DNA of 18,149 nucleotides from Herminiimonas sp. Its GTDB lineage: Bacteria > Pseudomonadota > Gammaproteobacteria > Burkholderiales > Burkholderiaceae. The notes beneath the pieces were generated by a model. It saw nothing but the letters and a program-made list of their open reading frames with translations, was not told the DNA's origin and did no database searches. Each line of letters opens with the position of its first letter. Position 1 is the first letter of the stretch. This document shows positions 7,858-16,016 of the stretch, in pieces. Location of the stretch: contig JACMQD010000161.1 of the NCBI GenBank assembly GCA_014377155.1, forward strand, positions 1-18,149, given 5' to 3'. The position numbers and the translations under genes are program-made.

Positions 7858-8162
7858 AATGTCCCGGTGATGTATTTTTTTATGTAATCGGCAATGCCTG
7901 GTCGTCTTCCGATTCCATATAGTACGGTACAGAAATGTATTCAGCGAATGCTGATGAAGGCGCGGCGGCATTTTTGGTGACGTAAGCTACACGCTTTGCA
8001 GCCGGTCGCAATCGCAGTTGAGGTGTTGCAGGACAGATACAGATTGATACATTTAAGCAAATTCCACCTGCATTTTATGTACGCAAGCGCACAGACCATT
8101 TGGGGACTCAACGTAATACTTGAGCCTAACATTTGTTTATAACGAAAAAATATGGAGCCATC
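7858..8162. promoter_or_regulatory. 305-bp divergent intergenic region, no gene seen
   Basis: This AT-richer spacer separates the leftward receiver-TPR gene from the rightward Ig-like gene. I find no convincing ORF or RNA gene. TTTATAAC near 8136-8143, preceded by TG (8134-8135), resembles an extended -10 element for the rightward gene, but I cannot place a matching -35. A small dyad, tcagc-gaat-gctga, lies at 7941-7954. Both promoters must be here if the genes are transcribed separately. Confidence 0.4.
8154..8157 (+). promoter_or_regulatory. Ribosome binding site deciding the Ig-like gene start
   Basis: GGAG lies 5 nt before ATG 8163. This favours 8163 over the in-frame ATG at 8133, and the 8163 start also gives a proper signal peptide at the N terminus. 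Confidence 0.65.
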
Positions 8163-9497
8163 ATGCGCGGTCTACGACGTACCCTGACTTTTTTCCTGGC
8201 CACCGCCGCCCTCGGTTTAATGACCGGTGCCGCCCAGGCCGCACCGGCAAAGAAATCGGTGCAACCGCAGATCGACAGCTTCTACGTAACGCCGGCAGGG
8301 CAGCTCGGTGCCGGATCGGAACTGACGTTCACGGTCGAAGGCACGCCACGCGGCGCCGCCAGTGTGCGTATCACGGGCGTCAGTCGCACTATCCCGCTGC
8401 GCGAACTGGAAAGCGGCGTCTACGAAGGCGACTACACCATTTCCACTCGCGACCGCATCAATCCAAAAAGTATGATGCGGGCGACCTTACGCGTCGGCAA
8501 GCTCACAGCGTCCAGCGGACAACGCATTGGCGGCGATGGTCCGGCGGCGGCGCCTGCACCGATCGCCGCGCCTGTCGCGGCACCCGTTGTCGTCCCGCTG
8601 GCAATCCAGCGCTTCGCCGTCACGCCGATCAGCAAGATCGAGCCCGGCGCCGACTTGCGCTTTGCATTGAGCGGCACGCCACGTGGCAAGGCGAGCGTTA
8701 CCATCGACGGCGTGGTGCAAAACCTGCCGTTGCAGGAAACCACGCCCGGCAACTACGAAGGCAGTTACACGATTCGCCGTCTCGATAATTTTCCGAGTGG
8801 GGTGCCGATCAATGCGACGTTGGAAGCCAATGGACAGGTGGTTCGATCACGTCTGGCGCAAATGCTGATCACGGATGCGCGGCCACCGACGATTCGCAAT
8901 CGCACCCCGCGCGATGGAGAAAACTTGGGCGGCAATGACATCGCGGTGATTTCCGCCACGTTCGATGATGCAGGTGGTGTCGGCGTCGATCCGAAAAGCG
9001 TCAAGATCATGCTCGCCGGTCGTGATGTGACACGGGACGCAACGGTGACTGCACAATACTTCACTTACCGCGCCGAGGTGTCACCCGGCACCTATCCGGT
9101 AGAGGTACTGGCGCGTGACCTGGCGGGCAATGCAGTGCGCAATACCTGGACGTTTACAGTCGGTACGCAAGCACCGGCCGCTGTCATCAACTTGCCGCTG
9201 CAGATCACGAGCCACGCTAACAATGCTCAGGTTGGTAGCGGACCGGTCGATGTGCGCGGCAGGACGGCACCTGACGCCAACATCGATGTGCAGGTGCAAT
9301 CGGTGGCGTCGGTAGCAGGCTTTTTCGGTGTCTCGCAGCAGGTGTATTCGCAAAAAATGCGCGCCGATGCCGGTGGCAACTTCGCCTTCACTTTCCAGCC
9401 GGAAGTCGCTTTGCCCGGCACGCGTTATGAAATCACGATTACTGTCTCGCGCGGCGAGGCAACGAGAGAAACCAAGCTGGTGCTGTTTCAGCGGTGA
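8163..9497 (+). CDS. Secreted protein with duplicated Ig-like/beta-sandwich modules, function unknown
   Basis: From ATG 8163 the protein has 444 residues and starts with a clear Sec signal peptide (RGLRR, a hydrophobic core, then AQA-AP cleavage near residue 27). Two homologous modules follow: about 36-113 and 148-226. Both have the order F-x-VTP, then E-G-TPRG or S-G-TPRG, then A-SV-I, a short loop, then YEG-YTI. An Ala/Pro-rich linker (about 125-145) separates them. Residues 241-335 look like a bacterial Ig-like domain (ending YPVEVLARDLAGNAV), and 345-444 form another beta-rich module with GSGPVDVRGRTAPDANIDV. There is no lipobox, membrane anchor or enzyme motif. It probably acts in the periplasm or at the cell surface, perhaps as a binding or structural protein. 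I do not recognise a named family. A strong terminator follows it. Confidence 0.8.
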   Translation: MRGLRRTLTFFLATAALGLMTGAAQAAPAKKSVQPQIDSFYVTPAGQLGAGSELTFTVEGTPRGAASVRITGVSRTIPLRELESGVYEGDYTISTRDRINPKSMMRATLRVGKLTASSGQRIGGDGPAAAPAPIAAPVAAPVVVPLAIQRFAVTPISKIEPGADLRFALSGTPRGKASVTIDGVVQNLPLQETTPGNYEGSYTIRRLDNFPSGVPINATLEANGQVVRSRLAQMLITDARPPTIRNRTPRDGENLGGNDIAVISATFDDAGGVGVDPKSVKIMLAGRDVTRDATVTAQYFTYRAEVSPGTYPVEVLARDLAGNAVRNTWTFTVGTQAPAAVINLPLQITSHANNAQVGSGPVDVRGRTAPDANIDVQVQSVASVAGFFGVSQQVYSQKMRADAGGNFAFTFQPEVALPGTRYEITITVSRGEATRETKLVLFQR

Positions 9498-9523
9498 TCC
9501 AACCGTTTTCCCTGAAGGCCTTG

Positions 9524-9556
9524 GGCTCCCTACTGAAAAGTACGGAGCCTTTTTTT
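9524..9556 (+). terminator. Intrinsic terminator of the Ig-like gene
   Basis: The stem is ggctcc / ggagcc (9524-9529 with 9544-9549), extended by tac / gta across one C-C mismatch, with loop tgaaaa and a run of seven T's (9550-9556). It starts 26 bp after the stop codon. There is no A-run on the left side, so it probably acts on rightward transcription only. Confidence 0.88.
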
Positions 9557-9574
9557 ATGCTCTGGCGACTTTGC

Positions 9575-11041
9575 TCAAACAGCCGGGCTGTTCGGTAAAT
9601 CGGCGTTGGCGCGCATGCCCCATGATGCGAATACCGCGCAAATACAAATGACCGCGACGAACAGAAAAGTCTCGTTAAAGGCCAGGATTCGTTGCGCCGC
9701 ATCCGCGCCTTGCGCAGCCAGCCCGGTATGATGCGCCGCCAGCCGCCATTCGAGCATGATGCCGACCAGGCTGACGCCGATCGCGCCGCCAAGCTGTCGC
9801 ATGAAATTGATGGTACTCGCCCCTTGCGCAATGAATTTAAAATCGACGCCGCGCATGGCCCCCAGACTCAACGCCGGCAAGACGAAGCCTAAGCCGATAC
9901 GGCCGACGACAGCCCATGCCATCAACGTGACATAGCTGGTCAGTGACGAACCGGTTGCCATCAAACCGAACGACACCGCCAGAAAGCCGAGCCCGATCGA
10001 TACCAGGATGTTGGGCGGGAAGCGATCGGTCAGCTTGCCTGCCATCGGAATCGTCACCGCCAGCACGATACCCGCCGGTAGTAACACTAGCCCGGCGCGC
10101 GATGGCGGGTAATGAAGCGCCATCTGCAAGTACACCGGCAACAGGTAGGTCGAGCCGAAAAGGGCCATGCCATAAATGAAGGCGACCAACGCACCGCGCG
10201 AAAATTGGCGATATGAAAACAGCGTCATGTTGATCAGCGGCTCCGACGTCGTACGGTACTGATACACAATGAACGTGATCAGGCTGATGATGCCCAAGAC
10301 CAGCAAGCCCGCGCCCAGGACTTTGTCATCATGCAGATGGACCAAGCCATTGAGGATGCTGATGGTGCTGACGCCGACCAATAGCAGGCCTTTCCAGTCG
10401 AGCGCCTTGGCGTCGCCCATCATCGGCGAATTGACAGCCAGGTAGCGACGGATCATCACCAGCACGATCAGGCAGAAAGGCACGACCACGAAAAAGATCG
10501 AGCGCCAGCCGAACTGCTCGACCAAGAAGCCGCCGACGCTAGGACCGATGGCAGGCGCCAGGACCACGCCGAAGCCGAACATGCCCATCGCCTTGCCCTG
10601 CTCTTTCTGGTCGAATGCGCGCAAGATCACGATCGCCGGGATCGGTTGCAGCACACCGGCGGCCAGCCCCTCGGCGACCCGCATGGATAGCAGCATCGGA
10701 TAATTAACACTAAATCCGCCAATGATGCCGCCCACCAGCAGCAGCAAAATAGCGCCGGTATAAGTGCGCCGCAAGCCATATCGCAGCAGTAGCCATGGCG
10801 TAGTCAGCATGGTCATCGTCATGGCCAGCATGAAGCCGGCCGATACCCACTGCGCGCGTTCCTGCCCGAGCGTGAAATGCTGGCTCAGGTCAGGCACTGC
10901 GACGTTGACGATGGTCGACGACAAAATCGAGGCCATCGTGCCCAGCATGACAGTAAGCAGGATCAGCCATTTGTAGCGCGCACCGTAGCGTTCGCGCAAT
11001 TGCTCTAGGGTGGGTGAACTTGCCGGGGAAGTATTCAGCAT
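9575..11041 (-). CDS. DHA2-family (EmrB/QacA type) multidrug efflux MFS transporter
   Basis: The 488-residue membrane protein has about 14 hydrophobic segments and no soluble domain. The antiporter motif C is clear (GFGVVLAPAIGPSVGG, 156-171), and RYGLRRTYTG (88-97) is a motif A variant. The first membrane segment reads LSSTIVNVAVP (40-50), where most DHA2 members have LDxTIVNVALP, so the membrane Asp is replaced by Ser41. The family exports hydrophobic drugs and dyes, often with an EmrA-type adaptor, but no adaptor is encoded here. ATG 11041 overlaps the stop of the upstream DUF2905 gene (ATGCTGA), which argues for this start. A GTG three codons earlier (11050) is the alternative. The substrate is unknown. 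Confidence 0.9.
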   Translation of the reverse strand: MLNTSPASSPTLEQLRERYGARYKWLILLTVMLGTMASILSSTIVNVAVPDLSQHFTLGQERAQWVSAGFMLAMTMTMLTTPWLLLRYGLRRTYTGAILLLLVGGIIGGFSVNYPMLLSMRVAEGLAAGVLQPIPAIVILRAFDQKEQGKAMGMFGFGVVLAPAIGPSVGGFLVEQFGWRSIFFVVVPFCLIVLVMIRRYLAVNSPMMGDAKALDWKGLLLVGVSTISILNGLVHLHDDKVLGAGLLVLGIISLITFIVYQYRTTSEPLINMTLFSYRQFSRGALVAFIYGMALFGSTYLLPVYLQMALHYPPSRAGLVLLPAGIVLAVTIPMAGKLTDRFPPNILVSIGLGFLAVSFGLMATGSSLTSYVTLMAWAVVGRIGLGFVLPALSLGAMRGVDFKFIAQGASTINFMRQLGGAIGVSLVGIMLEWRLAAHHTGLAAQGADAAQRILAFNETFLFVAVICICAVFASWGMRANADLPNSPAV

Positions 11042-11250
11042 GACAGACACACTCGGCTAACCACTTCGGCTACTGCAAACGCCAGCGCCGACCAGAGGAT
11101 CGTCGAGCCGAACGGCAGGCAACATGCCAGGCTCCCCAGCCGGAAGCGCACGTCGCCAGGCAGGCGACCGACGCCAAGGTGCGCCAGCTCCGGTATCAGT
11201 ATATAAAAAATTGTCAGCCCGAAAAAAATGACAGCTACCCAGCGAATCAT
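11035..11250 (-). CDS. DUF2905-family small membrane protein, first copy
   Basis: This 71-residue protein has the family layout: MIRW at the N terminus, a first hydrophobic helix, the core LGVGRLPGDVRFRLG (25-39) and a second hydrophobic helix. The function of DUF2905 is not known. AAAAGG lies 7 nt before the ATG. The second half departs from the usual family sequence (LACCLPFGSTILWSALAFAVAEVV), and a short Cys-containing tail reaches into the start of the transporter gene. The overlap suggests translational coupling with that transporter. It is a diverged paralogue of the copy at 11507-11701. Confidence 0.8.
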   Translation of the reverse strand: MIRWVAVIFFGLTIFYILIPELAHLGVGRLPGDVRFRLGSLACCLPFGSTILWSALAFAVAEVVSRVCLSC

Positions 11251-11467
11251 GGAAAAGCCTTTTAAAAAAAATAATACGCAAGCCGTATCGTGGCAGGTGA
11301 AGCAGCGATCCGATTCCGTTCATTTTCTCATGTTGCTGGTACATTGTTTTGCGCAACTCGACGACGCTTGCCGGTTCGCGATAAGGTCAGCCTCGCAGTC
11401 GGTTTGATCGGCATCGTGCGCGACGTGACGCGGCCCCTATCGAGCCTCACCCACGTCGAGATTGTTG

Positions 11468-11491
11468 AAAACTGCGGTACTGAACGCCGCA
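11468..11491 (-). terminator. Possible weak terminator after the second DUF2905 gene
   Basis: Read on the minus strand: stem tgcgg / ccgca with a 9-nt loop, one G, then TTTT. It lies 15-39 nt past the stop of the DUF2905 gene at 11507. The stem and T-run are short, so this is tentative. Confidence 0.35.
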
Positions 11492-11506
11492 TCTTGATAC
11501 GACAGT

Positions 11507-11701
11507 TTAGATGAACCGTCCAATCAAAAAGCCGCAGGTCGAGATCAGGATCGTCGAGGCAAATGGCAGGAAGATTTCCTTGCCAAACAACCGAAAGCGC
11601 AGATCGCCCGGCAAGCGGCCCACCCCCAGCTTTTGCAGCCAGGGCAACGCCGCCGAAAAAACCACCAGCGTCAGAAAAATCGTCAAGGTCCAGCGAATCA
11701 C
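11507..11701 (-). CDS. DUF2905-family small membrane protein, second copy
   Basis: The 64-residue protein is a near-textbook DUF2905 member: MIRW, a hydrophobic helix, LGVGRLPGDLRFRLFGKE (25-42), then LPFASTILISTCGFLIG as the second membrane helix. The start is GTG 11701, chosen because MIRW is the conserved N terminus. An ATG two bases upstream is out of frame and meets a stop at once. It lies 33 bp behind the midA-type gene on the same strand, so the two probably form an operon. Function unknown; likely inner membrane with a short positively charged loop between the helices. Confidence 0.88.
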   Translation of the reverse strand: MIRWTLTIFLTLVVFSAALPWLQKLGVGRLPGDLRFRLFGKEIFLPFASTILISTCGFLIGRFI

Positions 11702-11734
11702 ATGCAGCTTTCGGTAAGCGCCACCAACGTGGCA

Positions 11735-12895
11735 TCAGCGGCCGCGACCATAGTCGCCGTTGCCGAATTTGTCAGGCAGTTCGATTTGCTTTCCGACCAC
11801 CAGCACCTTGAACAGCTCGCCCATCTCGGCGGGTGAAGTCAGTTTTTGCAGCGCATTGGCCTGCGGCAGGTAGCGCAGTGTGTCGGTTGCCGGAATGCGC
11901 GTCAACAGTTCACCGATACCGGCATCGAGTAGGAATGCCGCCTGGCTCATGTAGCCCAGCACATCTAATCCGCCATCGACTGCCGCTTGCGCCATCGCTG
12001 TAAAATCGACATGCGCGGTAATGTCCTGCAATCCCGGCAAATACAGGGGGTCGGGATGTGCATGGTGGCGATAATGGCACATCAACGTACCTTCGGCCCG
12101 ATCCGGCAGATAATATTCATGTTGCGGAAAGCCGTAATCGATCAGGATCGCGGCGCTGCCGATACCGGTGGCGGCATGGCCCGCGGTCAGGGTCGAGGCC
12201 ATCGACCGCATGAAACCGGCAGCGACCGGATGCACTTCGGTCAGGTAACCCACCGGTAGCGATGCCTCGTTGGCAATTTGTACGATCAGGCCCGGGTCGC
12301 ACGGTCGGTCGCGATAGACGAAGTTTTTTGCCGACAGGCCGATGCCGCGCTCCTTCCAGCCTTGCTCGGTCTTGAGCACCAGCGCCACCGGCATCGCATC
12401 GAGTACTTCATTGCCGATGACCACGCCTGAAAACGCCTGCGGCAATTGGTCCAGCCAGCGCACCTGCGGAAAACCACGCAGGATTTTTTCCTGGCGCGCG
12501 CGCAACTCGCCGGATACTTCGACGATCGAATAACGGTGTACCGCCACCCCGCAGCGCGCCAGCTCGGTCAGAATATCGAACGCCAGCTTGCCGGTTCCGG
12601 CACCGAACTCGAGGACCTGCGGCGCGCTTTGCTTCATCAGGTCAGCCACGACATGGGCCAGCGTATCGCCAAACAGCGGTGTCATTTCGGGTGCGGTTGT
12701 AAAATCACCGTCTTTACCCAGTTTTGCCGCGCCGCCGCTGTAATATCCGAGGCCGGGCGCGTAAAGCGCGAGTTCCATGTATCGGGCAAAGGATATCCAC
12801 CCGGAATTGTGCCGGATGTCGTTGGCAATCAGGGTTTGCAATGCGCGCGAGGCGACGAGCGCATCGGCGGAAGGTTCGGGGAGTTGCAGTTGCAT
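11735..12895 (-). CDS. SAM-dependent methyltransferase of the MidA/NDUFAF7 family (COG1565)
   Basis: The 386-residue protein shows the family markers in order: KDGDFTTAPEMTPLFG (61-76), the SAM-binding VLEFGAGTG (94-102), GNEVLDAMPV (161-170), IDYGFPQHEYY (252-262) and GTLMCHYRHHAHPDP (269-283). The eukaryotic member NDUFAF7 (MidA) methylates an arginine of the complex I subunit NDUFS2. The bacterial target is not established, and no nuo gene lies in this window. The length is normal and all motifs are intact, so it should be active. It is cytoplasmic. A DUF2905 gene follows in the same direction and the SDR-folB-ttcA cluster diverges from it across 43 bp. The start at ATG 12895 fits the family N terminus. 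Confidence 0.9.
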   Translation of the reverse strand: MQLQLPEPSADALVASRALQTLIANDIRHNSGWISFARYMELALYAPGLGYYSGGAAKLGKDGDFTTAPEMTPLFGDTLAHVVADLMKQSAPQVLEFGAGTGKLAFDILTELARCGVAVHRYSIVEVSGELRARQEKILRGFPQVRWLDQLPQAFSGVVIGNEVLDAMPVALVLKTEQGWKERGIGLSAKNFVYRDRPCDPGLIVQIANEASLPVGYLTEVHPVAAGFMRSMASTLTAGHAATGIGSAAILIDYGFPQHEYYLPDRAEGTLMCHYRHHAHPDPLYLPGLQDITAHVDFTAMAQAAVDGGLDVLGYMSQAAFLLDAGIGELLTRIPATDTLRYLPQANALQKLTSPAEMGELFKVLVVGKQIELPDKFGNGDYGRGR

Positions 12896-12938
12896 GGGTT
12901 ACATTGTATTGAATTGAATGGGACGCACAAGCTTAACT

Positions 12939-13709
12939 ATGACCACGGATCGACAAAAAGTTGCACTGGTAACCGGTGCCGGCAAGCGCATCGGGCGCGT
13001 GATCGCGCTGGCGCTGGCCGACGCAGGGTGGAACGTGGTGGTGCATTATGGACAATCCACCAACGCCGCCGAGGCGGTCGTGCGCGAGATTGAAGGCCGC
13101 GGCCGCCGCGCTGTCGCCGTGCAATGCGACCTGGCCGACGAACAGGCAGTGCGCAGCTTGTTGCCGCGGGCTGCCACCGCAATCGGCTCGCCGCTATCGT
13201 GCGTGGTTAATAATGCATCGCTGTTCGAACACGATGACGCAGACGACTTTACACTAGCGCGTCTGGACACCCATATGCATGCCAACCTGGCAGCGCCTGT
13301 GCTGCTGGCGCAAGCCCTGTACCAAATGACGCCGGATGGCGCGCAATCGGTGGTGGTCAATTTGCTCGATCAGAAGCTGTTCAACCTGAATCCGGATTTC
13401 TTGTCGTATACACTGTCGAAAGCGGCGCTGCACGCCGCCACGACGATGCTGGCGCAAGCCCTGGCGCCGAAAGTACGAGTAGTCGGTGTGGCACCCGGCA
13501 TCACACTGGTGTCCGGCGACCAGACCGCCGAAGGCTTTGCCAAAGCGCATGCCATCACGCCGCTAGGCCGCTCCAGCACCGCCGAGGATGTTGCTGCCGC
13601 TGTCTGTTTCGTGGCCGCGTCGGCGGCTATTACCGGTACTACGTTGCTGGTCGATGGTGGCCAGCACTTGATTCCCTTACAACGCGATGTAATGTTCGTA
13701 GCAAAATAA
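12939..13709 (+). CDS. SDR oxidoreductase, pteridine-reductase-like (PTR1/FolM type)
   Basis: From ATG 12939 the enzyme has 256 residues; an ATG seven codons earlier (12918) is also possible and neither has a clear Shine-Dalgarno. It is a classical Rossmann-fold SDR with TGAGKRIG (12-19), NNAS (91-94) and YTLSK (Tyr157, Lys161). The usual catalytic Ser is replaced by Asp144 (VNLLDQK), exactly 13 residues before Tyr157. That is the Asp-Tyr-Lys arrangement of pteridine reductase PTR1 (Asp181, Tyr194, Lys198), and the Arg in TGxxKRxG also fits. Such enzymes use NADPH to reduce dihydropterins; E. coli FolM reduces dihydromonapterin. The folB gene follows directly. The exact substrate is inference. 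Confidence 0.85.
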   Translation: MTTDRQKVALVTGAGKRIGRVIALALADAGWNVVVHYGQSTNAAEAVVREIEGRGRRAVAVQCDLADEQAVRSLLPRAATAIGSPLSCVVNNASLFEHDDADDFTLARLDTHMHANLAAPVLLAQALYQMTPDGAQSVVVNLLDQKLFNLNPDFLSYTLSKAALHAATTMLAQALAPKVRVVGVAPGITLVSGDQTAEGFAKAHAITPLGRSSTAEDVAAAVCFVAASAAITGTTLLVDGGQHLIPLQRDVMFVAK

Positions 13710-13752
13710 TTTGTTCGACTAACCCGCACAACCAGCTCAACCAGCTTCGACT

Positions 13753-14148
13753 ATGCTCTCTTCCCTGTTCCACCCCGGCCTTGCCGATTGCCGCCGCCTG
13801 TTCCTGCGCAACTATGAAGTGCTGATCAACATCGGCGTGCATGAATTCGAAAAGAAGGGCGAACAACGCGTGCTGATCAATGTCGACCTTTTCATTCCCA
13901 TGGCCTTGTCGACGCCGAAAGATGACATGCTCGACGAAGTCGTCGACTACGACTTCATCCGCAGCACAATCGCCACCCGCATGGCGCAGGGTCATATTCA
14001 TTTGCAGGAAACGCTGTGCGACGACGTAGTCGAAGCGATGCTGCTGCATCCGAAAGTGCGTGCGGCGCGCGTATCGACCGAAAAACCGGACGTCTATCCC
14101 GATTGCGATTCGGTCGGGGTCGAAGTGTTTCGCGTCAAGGAGGCTTGA
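13753..14148 (+). CDS. folB: Dihydroneopterin aldolase
   Basis: This 131-residue protein has the FolB core: RNYEVLINIGVHEFEK (19-34), with Glu31 matching the pterin-binding Glu22 of E. coli, and STEKPDVYPDCDSVGVEV (108-125), with Lys111 matching catalytic Lys98. It cleaves 7,8-dihydroneopterin to 6-hydroxymethyl-dihydropterin and glycolaldehyde in folate synthesis, as a cytoplasmic oligomer. The N terminus is about 15 residues longer than usual. It lies 43 bp after the pteridine-reductase-like gene, and its stop codon touches the ttcA start, so the three genes probably form one transcript. No Shine-Dalgarno is evident before ATG 13753. Confidence 0.93.
   Translation: MLSSLFHPGLADCRRLFLRNYEVLINIGVHEFEKKGEQRVLINVDLFIPMALSTPKDDMLDEVVDYDFIRSTIATRMAQGHIHLQETLCDDVVEAMLLHPKVRAARVSTEKPDVYPDCDSVGVEVFRVKEA
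14137..14143 (+). promoter_or_regulatory. Strong ribosome binding site of ttcA inside folB
   Basis: AAGGAGG, 5 nt before ATG 14149, lies within the last codons of folB. This is the best Shine-Dalgarno in the window, and it fixes the ttcA start. Confidence 0.85.
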
Positions 14149-15093
14149 ATGCTGGACTCGCCCTTGCATGAGATCGACTCCGCGAGCAACGACGTCGTGC
14201 CCTCGGCGCGCCAGACCGAAAAGGTCGCACATGAAAACAACAAGCTGCACAAGCGGCTGTGCCGCCAGGTAGGCCAGGCGATCGGCGACTTCAACATGAT
14301 CGAGGATGGCGACCGGGTAATGGTGTGCGTGTCCGGCGGCAAAGACAGCTATGGCCTGCTCGACATCCTGATGACCCTGCGCGAGCGCGCGCCGATCAGC
14401 TTCGAGATCATCGCCGTCAATCTCGACCAGAAGCAGCCGAATTTTCCAGAGCATATCCTGCCGGCCTACCTGACCGAACTGGGCGTGGCATTCCATATCG
14501 AAAACCAGGATACCTACAGCATCGTCAAGCGCGTGATCGCCGAAGGCAAGACCACCTGCTCGCTGTGTTCACGGCTGCGGCGCGGCATCCTGTACCGGGT
14601 CGCCGACGAACTGGGCGCGACCAAGATCGCGCTGGGCCACCATCGCGACGATATTCTCGAAACCTTTTTCCTCAACATGTTCTTCGGTGGCAAATTGAAA
14701 AGCATGCCACCCAAGCTGCAATCCGACGACGGCCGCCATATCGTGATCCGGCCGCTAGCCTACGTCAAGGAAGCCGACATGGAACGCTATGCGGAGGTCA
14801 AGACATTTCCGATCATCCCGTGCGACCTGTGCGGTAGCCAGGAAAACCTGCAGCGCAAGCAGATCAAGGGCATGTTGCGCGAATGGGAAAAGAAGCATCC
14901 GGGACGCGTCGAAAGCATCTTTTCGTCACTCTCCACCGTGGTGCCGTCGCACCTGATGGATCGCGAGCTGTTCGGGTTTGCCGATTTGCAGGCAACTGGT
15001 AACCCGGTCAGCGACGGCGACATCGCCTTCGACGATGAGCCATGCGCGACCACCGGCATATCCACAGTCATCCCAGTGCATACCGCCGACTAA
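14149..15093 (+). CDS. ttcA: tRNA 2-thiocytidine(32) synthetase TtcA
   Basis: The 314-residue protein contains the ATP pyrophosphatase PP-loop SGGKDS (62-67), the Cys pair in [12 protein letters not shown] (Cys137, Cys140) and a third conserved Cys in CDLCGSQ (Cys228). These match the three ligands of the [4Fe-4S] cluster in E. coli TtcA (122, 125, 213). The enzyme thiolates cytidine 32 of certain tRNAs, using ATP and sulfur delivered from a cysteine desulfurase. [14 protein letters not shown] (163-176) is another family signature. The gene begins at the base right after the folB stop codon. Its own stop abuts the stop of the convergent lipoprotein gene. The first 25 residues are a variable polar extension. 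Confidence 0.96.
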   Translation: MLDSPLHEIDSASNDVVPSARQTEKVAHENNKLHKRLCRQVGQAIGDFNMIEDGDRVMVCVSGGKDSYGLLDILMTLRERAPISFEIIAVNLDQKQPNFPEHILPAYLTELGVAFHIENQDTYSIVKRVIAEGKTTCSLCSRLRRGILYRVADELGATKIALGHHRDDILETFFLNMFFGGKLKSMPPKLQSDDGRHIVIRPLAYVKEADMERYAEVKTFPIIPCDLCGSQENLQRKQIKGMLREWEKKHPGRVESIFSSLSTVVPSHLMDRELFGFADLQATGNPVSDGDIAFDDEPCATTGISTVIPVHTAD

Positions 15094-16005
15094 TCAGATG
15101 CGCTTGGCCGCAAGCGTATTGAAGTCATCGATCCACTGCTGTACCTTGCGCACCGCATGGTCCTTTTGCGAGGGTGTGGCAAGGTTAATGACGGTAGTGG
15201 TGAGTTGCGCGGTGCTATCGGCGGACGCATCGAAGAAGCGTTTCTGCGGATGTTCAGCCGGCTTGTCGATGCCTGCCGCCAGATAGGTTTTCAGTGCTGC
15301 GGTAACCGCCTCATGGGATGGTTTTTCGGCCTGTACTTTTTTCAAGATGGCGAGTAATTCGCCCTGCCGCCGTACTTTTTCCGCGAACCAGATTTCGTTG
15401 TTGAGCGGACGCGCATCCGATGCCGCGCGAATGCGTGCTTCCTGCTCATTGCTGAAATTGCCGAACCAGTATTCGGCCTGATTCATGACTTTCTTGAAGC
15501 GAAAACGCTGGCGCGCTTCGACATCGCCGCGCAGGTATTCCTTGCGATATTTGGCGTCGTTTTCAACGAATTTCTTTTCCATGTTGACCAGTTGCTGCGG
15601 TTCGAGCGACAACGCAAAGTCGGCCAGCTGCGGCGCTGCCTTTTCAGTCAGTACGACCATGCGCTTCTTGATGCTGGCGGTATCGGCACTGATGTCGGTC
15701 GCCGACACAGTCGATTGCAGGCGTTTTTGTACTCCTGTAAGCAATTGCACATAATCGCGCAACTGCGTCTGGCGATGCCATGTAAAGAGATCGTCGAGAT
15801 GCTTCTTGACCAGCGGCTGCTGCTCCGGCTCGATATCCACATAACCATCGAGCCACCAGTAGGAAATCGTTTCGCCGTTGGCATACCCCAGGCGGGCAGC
15901 GCCGCAGCCGGCCAGCAGACATGCCATCAAAAATATAAACACTTGTGTCGCCAGCCCGTCACGGCCGGACCGATATCGCGTGATAAAATTTTGCATCATT
16001 TTCAA
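15094..16005 (-). CDS. DUF6279-type lipoprotein, function unknown
   Basis: The protein has about 303 residues and a lipoprotein signal: basic N terminus, hydrophobic stretch and lipobox LLAGC (lipidated Cys34), followed by [23 protein letters not shown], which I associate with the DUF6279 family of proteobacterial lipoproteins. The mature part is mostly alpha-helical and rich in charged residues and Gln, with no enzyme motif. The start is ambiguous: TTG 16005 has AAGGAA 5 nt upstream, while ATG 15999 and 15996 lie a little too far from it; all give the same mature lipoprotein. It is convergent with ttcA with no base between the stops, and divergent from glmU. It is probably anchored to a membrane in the periplasm. 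The family name is from memory. Confidence 0.8.
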   Translation of the reverse strand: MKMMQNFITRYRSGRDGLATQVFIFLMACLLAGCGAARLGYANGETISYWWLDGYVDIEPEQQPLVKKHLDDLFTWHRQTQLRDYVQLLTGVQKRLQSTVSATDISADTASIKKRMVVLTEKAAPQLADFALSLEPQQLVNMEKKFVENDAKYRKEYLRGDVEARQRFRFKKVMNQAEYWFGNFSNEQEARIRAASDARPLNNEIWFAEKVRRQGELLAILKKVQAEKPSHEAVTAALKTYLAAGIDKPAEHPQKRFFDASADSTAQLTTTVINLATPSQKDHAVRKVQQWIDDFNTLAAKRI

Positions 16006-16016
16006 CCACTTTCCTT

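Noticed and set aside
7858..7971. Upstream in-frame extension of the receiver-TPR gene
   Set aside because: The 38 extra residues are rich in His, Arg and Thr and lack protein-like character, and the receiver fold starts at ATG 7857.
11251..11506. Possible small gene between the two DUF2905 copies (plus frame 11290-11514, minus frame 11328-11735)
   Set aside because: Neither frame has a recognisable domain or convincing ribosome binding site, and both run into the DUF2905 gene. I see only a weak terminator-like hairpin here.
13732..13749. Direct repeat of caaccagct just before folB
   Set aside because: It is a 9-bp tandem pair with no symmetry, and too short to separate from chance.
13639..14496. 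Minus-strand open frame (285 codons) across folB and ttcA
   Set aside because: It covers two well-supported genes and their junction, and its translation has no recognisable motif.
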